Source: Eucalyptus grandis (lineage: Eukaryota > Streptophyta > Magnoliopsida > Myrtales > Myrtaceae). Taken from it: 64,000 nucleotides of DNA. The DNA is taken from NCBI RefSeq assembly GCF_016545825.1, contig NC_052616.1:3596001-3660000 (forward strand), given 5' to 3'. Shown here one piece after another: positions 1 to 11,990 of the stretch. The position numbers and the translations under genes are program-made. Positions within the stretch are counted from its first letter, which is position 1. Every line of letters begins with the position of its first letter. A model generated the notes under the pieces. The model did not search any database, was not told the origin of the DNA, and saw only the letters and a list, made by a program, of their open reading frames with translations.

Positions 1-1179
1 TACCAAACTTGAGAATGAATTCAATCTTAGCTTTTGTCAGCCTCATTTTCTTCATTTATCGAACTCACTCCAACACTTCTATTGCCTATGCTTCCTATCC
101 TGGAAATGAAATGGACAGGGCGGCATTGCTTGCCTTTAAAGACAAGATGATTGAAGATCCTCTAGGGATCATGAGTTCTTGGAAGGAGTCCGTTAGTCGT
201 TGCAACTGGCCTGACTGAGCTTGGAAGCATCTCAAAAATAAAAATCCTTACTTAACATTACAAAAATCTAATATTACGCATCCCCTCTTCTGCATACAAC
301 CTTACACCACTTGTATCCTTGATGCAGGGGGTAATAGCCTACATCTTCCACATCTCTAGGGGCTTTGCCTTCAAGAAAATCAATTTTCAGTGCAAGCACC
401 GCATTCATTGCCTAACACTATTGGACTAGAAGAGCTTATTCTCACTTTTAATAGCTTCACAGGGTATGTTCCTACCAATCTTAAAAACTTGAGGAATCTT
501 ACCACGATTAGTTTAAGCAATAACCGGTTACAAACAGGGTCTGACGGCTGAAGTTTTCTCACTGATTTTACCAACTGCACAAAATTTAAAAAGTTAGATT
601 TCAGCAACAACAAATTGAGAGGAGAAATACCTGCTTCCTTGCCAATTTGACGAATACGCTTCAGGTCTTAATCCTAGGGTCAAATCAGATCATAGGTAAT
701 ATCCCTCAAGAAAATGAGAAGTTGAATGGCTACAGATCTTGTCATTATACGACAATATCATCAACGGTGAGATTCCCCATGGCATTGGTAAGGCCCAACA
801 TGTGACCTATCTTTTACTATGGGGTAATAGGATTTCGGGGACAATTCCATTCTCTCTTGGGTACATCACCCAATTGCTTCGCTTGGAGATTATGAAAAAC
901 CAATAAGAAGGCGATATTCCTCGGTGTCGACAATTGCAAAGACTAACACTATCAGATAATGGTACAATACCTAAAGAGGTCATCAGCCTTTCTTCTTTGG
1001 CCCTCAATTTCCTTTGTGCTTGAAATTCCTTAATAGGGCCATTACCCCTTGAAGTGGGTGACATGAGCGAAATTTTAGATGTCGGCCTCTCTAACAACAA
1101 GCTGATTGGAGAAATACCTATTATAATTATGGTTAATGGATCAACAAAAACCAATAAATTAAGATACGCCTTTTTTGTT

Positions 1180-1405
1180 CACGTAACTAGTGAATTCATG
1201 AATTTCCTAAACTTTTCTGTTCATGTGTCTATTGAATTCATGAATTTCCTAGATTCATATATCTTTTAGTTCATGTATTTATTGAGTTCACAAATTTCTT
1301 GAATTCACGTATGTCTGGATTCATAAATCTCTTGAATTCACGTATCTCTTGATTCATGAATTTTGTGGATACATGCTTCTATTTAATTCATGTATCTCTT
1401 ATGTA
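1180..1405. repeat. Degenerate tandem repeat inside the LRR kinase relic
   Basis: Imperfect repeats of about 40-50 bp built around the words attcatgaatttcct, ttcatgtatctctt and gaattcacgtat. They lie in the stretch that interrupts the LRR domain. They do not match the LRR coding pattern on either side, so they arrived by insertion or local expansion. Confidence 0.6.
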
Positions 1406-2748
1406 CATGAACTAAAAAGCTCCATAAATAGATAGGAGCATAGAGCTTTATAATGGTTTTTTTGTTTTTCGACTCGATTCCAAAAAGTTTTGATATGCTT
1501 TTCTACTATTCTGATTTTTCTGGGTGTGCTGGTTCAATTGAACGGTTCGACTTAGTCCTATTTGCATAGTGCTAAATCAAACAGGTTTGAGGTGTTGTAT
1601 CTTGGGAGGCATAGTTCGTGAATCTGCGGAGCGCCATTGGCAGGAACTAATCGCCTTAAGGAGATTCGGATATCCGTACCTCACCTCCATTACATTGATA
1701 TTCTGATTATAACAAACAGTTTATTTTCCCTGGATTAATTTCCAACAATACCAAGCACTTTGTCCTAGTGTTTGATGCTACTAAGCTTGAACATGGTAGG
1801 AATTTATTTGAAGGAAGCATACTACCTTCTCTAAGGACCCTGATTGGCCTTCAGTACCTCAATCTCTCAAAAAACATATTGTTCGGTCAAATTGCCATCT
1901 AATTTGAAAATTTCACTATGCTCAAAGTGTTGGATCTATCCTTTAACAGCCTTGATGGAGAGCTACCACGGGAGGGGATTTTTAAAGATACAAAACGCAT
2001 ATTGATAATTGGAAACGGAGAACTATGTCGGGGGCATCAATGAACTTGGACTTCTCGCATGCAAAGTCCGCGATGCGAAGAAGCAGAGACAGCTTCCAAA
2101 ACTAAAATTATCTATTGTAGTAACTTTCTTGTTTTTAATAGTGTTGACATGCTTCATTGTTGTTGTGTACCACGGGAGGAAATCTAGGACGAGACCTAGC
2201 ATTGCACTGCCAATAGAGAAGCACTTCCAAAAGGTTTCCTATGCAAAGCTCCACCAAGCGACCAATGAATTCTCGCCATCTAATTTGACCGGCCAAGGGA
2301 GTCATGGCTTTGTGTATGGAGGAGTGCTAGAGGAAATCAACTGGTGGCAATGAAAGTGCTCAGCCTAGATCAAAAGGGGGCTTTTTACAGCTTCTTGGTA
2401 GAATGTGAAGTGCTGAGAAACATTCGCCATCAAAATCCTGTCAACATTATCACTATTTGCTTGAGCATTGACTTCATAGGCACGGAATTTAAGGCTCTAG
2501 TCTACGACCTCGTGCGAATGGTAGTTTAGAATAGTGGTTGCACCTTAGCGAAAATTGGCTCGACATGCCCAAACTTAGTCTCAGCTAGAGGTTAGACATT
2601 GCCAATGATGTGGCTTCTGCATTGAATATCTTTACCATTGTTGCTAACCAATGTTCTTCTTAATCGTGACATGGTAGCTTGAGTGTGTGACTTGGGGTAG
2701 TGTGATTTTCTTTGCAGAAGCACAAACTTAGATGCTTCTCAATGCCAA

Positions 2749-2860
2749 GCAAGCCCTAGTAGGTTAAAAGGAACCTTTGGTTATGTAGTTGCAAGTATGT
2801 TAATGCAAGCTCCAGTAGGTTAAAAGGAACCTTTGGTTATGTAGTTGCAAGTATGTTAAT
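2749..2860. repeat. 56-bp direct tandem duplication in the kinase relic
   Basis: The 56 bases at 2749-2804 are repeated almost exactly at 2805-2860; they differ only near the fifth to tenth bases (aagccctag versus aagctccag). The duplicated piece matches the kinase GTFGYVA region, so the duplication arose within the decaying coding sequence. Confidence 0.9.
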
Positions 2861-3330
2861 CTTTTTGCTTTCTAATCATGTGGATCCAAGTTAATAGCTT
2901 TATTCAAAATGCTGAATTATAGCGAAGAAAATGGATTTCAAAGGCTAAGTACCCATATGCCATGGCAAAGCCGATGTTGCTTTGTAGAATATGGCCTCGA
3001 TGCTACTTCATCATTGCAGAGAGATGTGTTCAGCTTTGGGATGCTGTGCTCAAGATGTTTATTGGAATAAGACCTACTGATATTATGTTCAAGGATGGAT
3101 GGACCCTCCATGAATTCGTCAAGACTGCTCAGCATGGAAGCTTAGTGAAGATCCTAGACCTTTCAATGCTATCTGCGGGGTATCCTGCAGGGATTGGCAA
3201 TGGTCGAATTACTGATGCCGACACAGTAAGATTTGAGGAAAACATTGCTAACATAATGAGGATCGGAGTGCTCTGCTCGGCAAAACTTCTGATTGAGTGT
3301 ATGGACACGACTAATGCATTTTCCAAGTAA

Positions 3331-4026
3331 TGTGTTGTTAGAGAGAAATATTTTAGGCAGGATATGCAAGATCAGGAGGAGGATTTAACTTCTCCTGTTT
3401 TAATTTTAATTCCTTTTCAGTTTATTCTAGTGTGAATATAAACGCAAAATGCAAGTCTACAGCTGCATGTATGTGTGGCTGGCAAAGAATTTGCTGTCTC
3501 CATATCCTTAAGCCAAATAAATGCCTTTTGCCTCGGGAGATAAATTACATCTCATTAGTTATTTTTTTGGGGTTGATTTCGATATATCATCCAATGCATC
3601 ATAAGTCATCCATCCCCTCATGTGAAATTTAATAAATAAATAACTAAATGCAAGTTCGTCTACCTAGAAGCAGAGAGACTAATGTATTAGGAATCTCGCT
3701 TGTATCCAATCAATTAAAACAAAGCTCACCAGCTAGTCTAGTCATGAGAAACTCATAACTCATATGTCTAAGTAGAATGTCAGTAACTTACAGCCCTGCC
3801 ATCTTGGTTACCGAGCAAAACAAATACAATGACTTACTAAAATTCATTCTTCTAGGGAGCAATGCGAGATTAGAATCAAGTCCAACGCCCACCGCCCGCC
3901 AACTTGGATGGTAATTTCATAAACTTCAGACAAATCACTAAGCATGTTCATTAAACAAAGGAGCATGACATATTACTGGCAAGAAATAAAGGACAAAGCA
4001 CGATGAAAGTGACATATACATGATGT
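3331..4026. other. Intergenic spacer, no gene seen
   Basis: AT-rich sequence between the kinase relic and the UGT71-like relic. Short open frames are present but none has recognisable protein content or a paralog elsewhere in the window. Confidence 0.5.
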
Positions 4027-4871
4027 TCAATGCTCTTTATGAAGTCTTGAATCAACCTTCCGATAGAAGCGCAGGAACACCATCGAGGACAGCGGTGGCT
4101 CATCAAACCACTCCTGGACCTTCTCCCAGTGAGCCCGGTCTAGAGAAGGATTTGGCACACCATTTGGTTCGATTACTGGTCCGACAGCGTACACGGCCGG
4201 TCTGTCCAAGCTTCCTCTGGAAAACGAGCTGACGCCGAACTGTTCCAGCTTCATAAACGTGTTGACCATGATTCCCTGAATGTCCCTGAACCTGCGAGCT
4301 TGCTTGATGTAGGCCGCATAGCCACTGGCTTCCCGTTGAGCACTGCCGACGGCAAGACAGAGACCAGAACTGGGTTGGTGAAACTTGGAAGAGGCTGGAT
4401 CGGATGGTCGGACCTCTCTCCCGACCTGGTCGTGTCGAGCTAGCAAGGGGAGCATGAGGCCTAGGGAGTGCGTGTTGCTGGTAAGGTAAATGTAAGAAGG
4501 AAGCGATAACCCATCGGCCACATTGATCATGGACATGCAGAAGAAGTCCAGGACGAACCCGGCCACAGACCGGTCCAACCCGGAAGCAGACTGGGAACTT
4601 TGGATCTCCCCAGCAGCCCTCTGGACGTGTGGGACGTAGCTCTCCATGTAGACCATGATGTAGTGATTGATGAAGTGCAGGAGGCTCGAGCGGTGTTGAG
4701 TTGACAGGAGGGAGGTTGATGAGCGCGATTTGTGGCTGCGAGGCAACGAGTGACTTGCGTAACTCGAGGGAGGGTCGTGACCGACAAGATCAAGCGGGCC
4801 ATGAACTCGACGGCCGGCATGACGTGACTGACGCTTGCCACTGAGATGAATATGAGCTCCGGTTTCTTCAT
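4027..4871 (-). pseudogene. UGT71-like UDP-glycosyltransferase, truncated and frameshifted
   Basis: Relic of a family-1 plant UDP-glycosyltransferase. Read on the minus strand, it starts at 4871 with MKKPELIFISVASVSHVMPA, the usual UGT71/UGT72 opening. The catalytic His of that segment survives as the H of SHVMPA. The frame then changes at about 4740 and homology continues in another frame: LLHFINHYI, FVLDFFCMSMINVADGLSLP, YIYLTSNTHSLGLMLPLL, AVGPVIEPNG, and the linker ending near FDEPPLSSMVFL. The sequence stops there, so the entire PSPG sugar-donor box and C-terminal lobe are missing (family length about 470 residues; only about 280 codons remain). It is clearly a different subfamily from the UGT75 genes further right. 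Subfamily assignment is by motif memory. Confidence 0.85.
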
Positions 4872-5299
4872 TGACCACGGTTACCGAGACTATCGAGCTT
4901 TGTCTTTTTTATAGTGCTTTTCGTTAGACTTGGCGGGACATATGAATGACGTCGCACAGCAGGTGGGCAAAATAGCTAAAATGGAGTGTTTGATGCATGC
5001 AGTAATATACGCTTGGGAATGAATCGGTTCCGTGTCGTAAAACAAGTACATTCCACCGAATGAAGATGTGTGAACGAGGGAGGGGGACATGATTATTATA
5101 GACTGACGAAAGAAAAATGAGTGCTGTATGTACCTTATCACTTGTCTATAAGATTAATAAATTGAACCATATAAAGAAATGGGCATTTAAACTGGTGAAT
5201 TATATAGAGTTATCATCCAATAAAGTCTACCGGAATTAATTTGCAAAAATAATGGGACAAGCTTATGTGGAAGCTTCAATATTGTCCGCTTTAAGCGAA
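4872..5299. other. Former upstream region of the UGT71-like relic
   Basis: AT-rich sequence immediately 5' of the UGT71-like start. No clear TATA box or other site could be assigned. It ends at the left terminus of the next repeat element. Confidence 0.35.
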
Positions 5300-6252
5300 T
5301 AGAGCTGTTAAATGGATGGATCGGGTCGGATTTGGGTTATTAATGGTGCGATCCAAATTGACCCATTAATCTATTTATGATCTATTTATGCCTAATGTAA
5401 ATTTTCCAACTCATACCCGACTCAAACCATATTAATAAAATATTTTTATATTTAACCAAATTTAGAAAAACTTATTCCTATGTTTTTTTTAAAGATTATA
5501 TTACTAAAATACTTCCAAGCTTATTTCTTATATATATAACGCATATATATTATTTTTTTAAAAATGGTATTGCTAAAATAGTTTTATACAACACAAATTT
5601 AATGGACAATTTTTATAATTTCTAAAATGATTATTTTAAAAAATCGAATTTTAATTATTTTTTTAATAAAAAATAAAATTTTAATTATTTTTATATAAAA
5701 AATAAAAAAATAAAATTTTAATTATTTTTATTCTTATTTTTTAAAAATAATTTTCTTTTTTTCTTTTTGTTCTTTTTCTTCTTTGGCCCGGCCAACTATC
5801 GGCCACGTGAGCTTCGAGCTCGCCCGGCTCACCAACGCCGGTGAGGCCTTCGCCTCGCCGAGACGGCGAGCTTGAGCTTGCCCCTCGCCGGATCTGGCGA
5901 GGCTTGAGCCTCGTCGGGCGTTGAGGCTTGAGGCTCACTTGAGCTGCGACTGCAAGTGGAGGAAGAAGAAAGAAAAAAGAAAAAAAAAAGAAAAGAAATT
6001 AAAATAAAAAAATAATTATAATTTCTGTTTTTATAAAAAATATTTTTGTAAAGTTAAAAAAGAGAAGAGAGAGGTTGTGAGGTTTTGAGTGAAAATAAAT
6101 AGATTCAATTTTAATGGGTTGATAGATGAGTCTTAAATAGTTAAAGAGCTGATCCATTTAAGACTCATATATCTCAGTCTCTTTATTTTTAAAACCCCAT
6201 TACAGGTTAACGACCCATTTAAACATAAATGGGACCCATTTTGACACCTCTA
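5300..6252. mobile_element. Non-autonomous hAT-like element with GC-rich core
   Basis: The ends are inverted copies: tagagctgttaaatgg at the left against tagaggtgtcaaaatggg (reverse complement of the right end at 6235-6252). This tagaggtgtcaaa type of terminus is common on plant hAT MITEs. The interior is very AT-rich, with a GC-rich island at 5780-5950 rich in ggcgag/gagctcg words. It holds no transposase. No convincing 8-bp target duplication is visible, so the superfamily call is tentative. Confidence 0.6.
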
Positions 6253-7289
6253 GTGCTGAACAAAGGTTGATGGACATTCGGTGGCCGCGGATAATAGAGT
6301 GAACGTGAAGACCTTCTTTGCTAATGCTTTTGCTTTTTCTTCCCTTCACCCAGTACGTTGCTTCCTTCTTTTGACCACGCAATAAAACAAAAACTTACCC
6401 AGTCCAAATCACCACGTTGGCTTTGACTTTTTCTAAGTCGAAGTCAACGGACCTTCTTCATGCAGCAAGTGGAATTGCCTTCTTTGACCGATGATATTCA
6501 ACGTGAGTGCTTACGGCAAAAGAACCACTCCTGGTATTACTGGAACTTAATGGTGAGCGTAGAGCTCGTGGCGTATCAGGTCAGCGGCTTAGTCGTTGAG
6601 GTTGGGGCTCGCGGCGATAGGTGCTTAACGTCGCCGGGCTCCGTAGCATAGGGATAGCACGAGCGGTGTTTCGACCAGGCCTTGGCTGAAGGACCCTCTC
6701 TCTCTCTCACGTGTTTCGATCAATGTGCTTTGAGAACTCTGACCTCCCTTGTGTGGCTGTATGTATCAATATGTGCCCCCCAAAACCCTACGCGTTTTAC
6801 CTATTTATACACCACGGATTAGGGTTTGAATTTTTTCAAATCAATATCCACGAAGATTTTTTTTTCCAAACGTAATATTTGCTTTTGATACGATTCAGGA
6901 TTGCAAAAGGATTTTTCTGAAATTTCAAATCCTACAAAGTTGAGCTTGCAATATTTTTTTGCACCTGCCCTATCTCAAGATATAAAAATTCCCATCATAT
7001 CCCGGAAAATTTCAAATTCCCATTTTCTCACAAGATAATTTTGGATCATTAAAAGAAAACGGGCTTGGGTCAATTTGCTCGCTTCGTGGGCTTAATCCAA
7101 CTCGTTATATTTAAGCTTAGAACAATCAAGTCAAATCCATCCATCGCCGATCCAATGCAAATAAAAAAAATAAATGTACCTAAAACTATATGCCATGCAA
7201 CTTATTTATTTATTTTTTAGCGGTTAAAAATTAATCCTTAATTTTTGAATGCAATAAATAAATAATAATGTCACCAAAATTTAGGTATC
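6253..7289. other. Intergenic spacer with a promoter-like module
   Basis: No gene recognised. On the minus strand, a telo-box word aaaccctaa (6819-6827) stands just upstream of gtataaatag (6801-6810), an arrangement seen in some plant promoters and LTRs. A CT run lies near 6690-6710. No transcript or ORF can be tied to it. Confidence 0.35.
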
Positions 7290-7575
7290 AACAGTATAAT
7301 TTAATATTTAAATACCATTTTGAATTAAAATAAAATTCACAGAGAGATTGGGTCTTCCTTCTCAGATGTAGATGCTCGTAGTAGAACCGCCATTTCATTC
7401 GTAGACAGTAGTAAGAACAAATTATGTTGCACAGTGCCCCTTGACCTTCAAATATAACACGTTCTTCGGTTGGTTCACCTTTCACTACTTGATACCTCCA
7501 AGCCTATTGATATCCTGAAGCTCTCTTGACTGTATACCTTCTATAGGTTCATCATAACTTCTGCAAAACCAAGCT
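7290..7575. repeat. Duplicated anonymous block (left copy)
   Basis: This stretch is paralogous to 23165-23462: both share gattaaaataaaatt-like AT sequence followed by words such as gactgggtcttcc and agatgctcgtagtagaacc. On the minus strand it gives an open frame, but I recognise no protein. It is probably the left outlier of the segmental duplication described at 9245-17158. Confidence 0.65.
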
Positions 7576-9244
7576 TGTTCTCCTTCTACGAGGTTTTTAT
7601 AATTCTTAGAGACACTTCTCATCTGATAGCAACACAGTTCTTCTGCACTAGTGGAGGTTTTGTTGCTAACGTCATCCTTATATGGACCCTTTGTGCATCT
7701 GGAGTCAAACTTCCTAGTGCACTCTTGGTTCATATATTAGCGTTTTAGAATTGTCATCCTCAAATCATCACAATTTTTAGTTCCCACAACCTCATTAGCC
7801 CAGCTCCATTGCCATGTCGACCTATCGTCCGTTCATCTTGGGCCTATCCTCCCTTCACCTCATTGTCCGTGCTAGTTGGAAAAGAAATTATTCAAAGGAG
7901 TCAAGTAAATGTACTAAATTTAATTTAAATTGTGGAATTTGATGTGACTTGCGTGGGAACTTGCTGCATTGAATCCTTCATTTTCGAAAGTCGATGTTTT
8001 ATTTAGCACATATGCTAAACTCATTTAATAACTTTCTAGGATGAAACATTTTGTGGATGGAAAATGATACTAGTGGTTCTTGACCTTTGGCCTAATGTGT
8101 AACATAGTTATCAAACTTTAACCTAATGTGTAATGTATATGACTTTTAATTTGTCCAACGTGATCCCTGAACTTTTATTACATATTCAATTTAATTAAAA
8201 AATTACATGAAAATGTTTAAGTTGATCTTGATCTTGAAGTAAACGAAGGAATAGTTCAAGGATTACATTGAACGTATGATAGAAGTTCAAAGACCACGTT
8301 AAATAGATTAAAAGTTTAGAGAACACATTACATATTTGATAAAAATTTGGGGATCATATTGAATAGATTAGAAGTTTATGGATTATATTGTACATTGAGC
8401 CACATTGGGCCAAAGGTCATGAACAATTGTGTCATTATCAATTTTGTGAAAAGCCCTTGATCCACATGCCTGAAGCCCTGGACTGGCTGTGATGCAGCTT
8501 GCTACGACAAAACTCAAGTTAAACGGAGAGCCACTCGATTATGGAGATCTATCCAAATATATTTTCAAAGAAGACGACAGCATAGACCACCAGTAAAGGG
8601 CGAAAGCGATGGTGGGAGAAGATAAATCCATTAAAACGCAGAAGTTCCAAGGTGGTCCTCGCTCGAAAAGCCGGGGATTTTCCTGTCACCGTGACCACTA
8701 CAAAGCATACATACTTCCAACCACATGTATAAATGAGGCTCGAGTTTTTTCCACCGCAATCATTTTATGTAAATAGATAGAACTCACGACCATGACATGT
8801 TTGGTTGTAATAATAGTATGAGACGGTAACAATAATTTTTTTTATGATATTACGGGTGATTGTAAATACTGATAAACTAACTTGTATAGAAATGAATAGT
8901 AAATTATACAAAAACATAGGATAAGAGCACAAATGAAATTTGTGAGGCATGGGGGCTGTAATTGTTGCGGACTAGGCCTCGATTGTTGGGAAAATTTGAT
9001 CTCTGGTGAAGATATGAACATTAGTTTATAATTCTTTGATATTTTAATGCACGATGACGATTGTTCTCTTTAAAGTATTATTTTACCCCAATTATATTGC
9101 TGCTGGGTTCAATTCCTTCAAGATATATACCAAAGTCAAAGAGATGAGTTCAACAATTATGCAATCTACCTATTGAAATTTCATCTTAAGAGTTACGAAG
9201 AAGAGGAAGTTGTTATGAACAATGTGTAATTTAGTCTTATTCAT
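7576..9244. other. Spacer found only in the left duplication copy
   Basis: No recognisable gene. It contains one MITE-like foldback (8063-8436). Its counterpart between 23463 and 25285 has been replaced by other repeats, so the ancestral content cannot be read. Confidence 0.4.
8063..8436. mobile_element. MITE-like foldback element
   Basis: Long inverted termini: ggttcttgacctttggccta at 8075 onward matches the reverse complement of 8401-8426 (ttgttcatgacctttggccc). The match extends outward to aatgatac/gtgtcatt. The interior repeats agattaaaagtttagag-like phrases with a loose period. About 374 bp with no coding capacity. No target duplication is clear. Confidence 0.65.
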
Positions 9245-11319
9245 AAAAAAATCAACAACATATCTCTTAGAAATAGGCATCTTACAGGATCCATCACCAC
9301 ATTTCATGATCAATTATCACTTCTTTTTATGTCAACAGTTATTTATTTATTTTTTTTGTATCTAACAATTATTTTTTTCATGATAACAAACTATTTTGAC
9401 AAACCCCACTCAGGTTGTATTCTATACTAATTTACATAAATTCCTACATACAAAAAGGTTTCTATTAAGATTTGAACCTTCAATTAGTACAATTATGAGA
9501 TTAGTGACGGATAAAACTTTAAAACATGATTTCATGGGCTAGAGGTGATCAACGGATAGGCGGGCGGCTCATTTGGAGGCTCGAGAAGTAAATGGATTGA
9601 CTTGAGCAATGCTCTCACATGACCCCACATTTTTGGCTTGTGTTTGCCGGAAAATTACTATATAAACTAGGAAGATTTCTGTACATTGCATAGGTTTAAG
9701 ACTATATTTGTTAGATTATTCTAAATGCTGGTGTAGACATGAATATTGGCAAAAGAAATGTAATAATATGCATAAAATTACAAGACAATCAATGTTGCAC
9801 CCCTGACAATTCTTTGACTTGCGTATAAGCTCGAAATTTATACCTTTCATGTATTAAGTATTAAAAATGCTTAACTTAGAAGATAATTTATGATTTCAAA
9901 TCCCACACCAAGATTTTTAACAATTCGATAATTTTAACACTGCGAATCTCAATAGAAATGCGAACACTTCTTCAATATAATCCCTAATGGACATACAAAC
10001 TGGGCAATGTTTTCCTCCATTCTTGATTAAATCAAACATACAAACCGGGCGATGTTTTCCACCGTTCTTGATTAAATAAAACTTCCTCTATATATACTTG
10101 ACCGAAAGAGGTTAAAAACATAAACATCACTCACATTTATTTTATGATGCTTGTGTGTGTGCCACGCCCATAACCTTTAATTAGATGCAGCAAATTATGT
10201 CACGGATCCATATTTTAACTCATATGAAATGGGTTGGGTAGTATACGGATTGCCTAATATTTAAGACATAGGTTGGAATTGGTCAATAGGGCAAAACCCA
10301 ATTGGTGATGGATGGTTCTAGCGGGTCTCGAAAAAATCCGCTTTCATCCCACATAATAACCCTTGCCTCGCTCGATTAGCAGAGTCTTCGGAAGAGTAAG
10401 TTGTGTTCGGGCTCGGGACCGCCCGGATGGAAGATGACCCTGCCCCGTGTGGGAGTCAATAGACACTGGAACAATCGTAGGTTTCGATCCCACTCTAGTC
10501 TACAAACTTTTGGTTTTAGGTCTTTGTAAATTCTGACAAGAAAAGTTCTGGCTCTAGGCAATCAATTCTTGCTTCTAAGTTTAGACGACCATGCTTGCAT
10601 TGTCTTTAATTGAGATTCGATTTGGCGAGTTGGGGAGTACGGTATTGACTATAGATTTACGATGACTTGGAATTTGAGGGGATAATTAGGCCGTGGACCT
10701 TGAAACGAGTGATTGAAAAAGGGATGAAACGTACTTGGATCAATAAAGCATGCATTTAGAATATATGTCTTCGCATAAATATGCATACTTTTCTACTTCC
10801 TTGTAAGTATTTGCACATTTAGGTTCTTTCATGCTATATATTTTATTTACTAACAGTTTCTTTTATATTTTGTCAATTAAATTTTGTAATTTGATATAAG
10901 ATTTTATTCAAGCAACATTTTCATGTGAAGAACTTCAAGTGGGTTAAATAGGTGGATTTGAATTTTGATAGATTGAGTTGATTATGGAGATGCCCAGTAG
11001 CATGGGTCCAGTTAGATCAGGTCACGTTGACGCGAGTCATTAAAATTGTTACACAAAAAACGTGATAGCACAAATTAAATGAGTTAATTCGAGTTGGACT
11101 CATTTTCGATCCATACAAAACCCAACCCGACTCATCCGTTAGATAGGTCTACTATTAATTATCCAATAAGAAATGATTGAGTGGCGATTTTTAATCTATT
11201 GTGAGAGGGGGTTTTGCTAGTATAATAATTTTTGGGCTATACAAATTCTTGAGGTAGTGATTTATTATTTGATTTTTTGTGGTCTATCATAGATTGTTAT
11301 TTTTATAATAGATTAAAGA
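9245..11319. other. Non-coding left part of copy A
   Basis: No gene recognised. A GC-richer block at about 10375-10560 (gggctcgggaccgcccgg, gatcccactctagtc) is conserved with 26820-27005 much better than its AT-rich surroundings. The solo-LTR empty site cataa lies at 10119-10123. Confidence 0.5.
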
Positions 11320-11990
11320 TTGTCTCTCAGTCACTTTTCCATCACCATTCAAAGTTACGGGGAAAACATTTCTAGTTTCTTTTGCCAAAAACTTTCACCC
11401 CAGCATCATCGAATCCAAAGGGTTTGCTCGATCTATCAGATCGTTCACACATCTCCATGTCTCTCCCTCGTTTTCTTCGTATTCTTTTGCCCGGTGCGTT
11501 TACCGTTTCATGATAGAGATGAAGGTCGATGATCAGCTTTTCGGCCCCTGCACAGAACTGAGCGCAGCATGCATGCGGTGAAGCATCCCCCCCGGTCGGT
11601 ACAATCGCATGAGGGCACGTTCGTCTCTTTCGGTCTCTTCGATCCATGGAGAAGCAAGAACAGACCTTGCTTCTTGCCTTGTCCACGAATTCAGCGCCGC
11701 AGCGACAAGATCTCGCCACCCAACTCACGGTCATCTGTCCGTCTCTGATCAGCAAAAGAAAGCAGGAATAAAGAATAAAACAAGAATTGAAAAGAAGGTC
11801 ACGGCTCTTTCCGATTCGTCACCACAAACGTCACTCCATCCCCGCCTCATCCGTCTATTTATATGAATATTAGCCACCAAGCAAGGCATAAGCTCCCACA
11901 ACTTCACTGACATCCGTCCCCAATCCCAAAAAGGAAAAAAGATTCCAAAAACCATCCGCTCACACGCGCCGCCGCCCACTGCTGCCGACC
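11320..11990 (+). promoter_or_regulatory. Upstream region of UGT75 copy A with TATA box
   Basis: A TATA-like tatttatatga lies at 11856-11866, about 125 bp before the start codon and conserved in copy B. Further upstream, the block at about 11587-11660 (ggtcggtacaatcgcatgag, then acgttcgtctctttcgg and gatccatggagaagcaagaa) is shared with the regions upstream of the other UGT75 copies (16369-16440, 29803-29870, 34548-34625). It contains an ACGT core. It reads as a shared promoter or 5' leader. Confidence 0.7.

Larger units (their letters stand above)
9..3330 (+). pseudogene. LRR receptor-like kinase (subfamily XII type), decayed
   Basis: Relic of a plasma-membrane leucine-rich-repeat receptor kinase of the EFR/Xa21-like (LRR-XII) kind. 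A signal peptide and LRR N-cap open the reading frame at 9-218 (ALLAFKDKM, SSWKESVSRCNWPD). LRR-like pieces follow in shifting frames up to about 1130 (LSNNKLIGEIP) and again at about 1785-1990. A transmembrane stretch lies near 2110-2170. The juxtamembrane and N-lobe of the kinase are at 2220-2530 ([48 protein letters not shown]), and the end of the C-lobe is at 2965-3250 (RPTDIMFKDGWTLHEFV). Stops and frameshifts interrupt it repeatedly. The catalytic loop near 2640-2700 is scrambled and about 650 bp of foreign-looking DNA sits at about 1135-1785. It cannot make a working receptor. The family call is firm; the subfamily is from memory of its motifs. Confidence 0.88.

Noticed and set aside
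380..1154. Minus-strand frames of 77 and 115 codons
   Set aside because: Antisense shadows of the LRR kinase relic, whose plus-strand motifs are clear.
5300..6252. An 8-bp hAT target duplication
   Set aside because: Flanks (about taagcgaa and gtgctgaa) agree at too few positions to claim it.
7288..7733. Minus-strand frames of 65 and 82 codons as a gene
   Set aside because: No recognised protein, and the duplicate at 23165-23462 does not keep the same frames.
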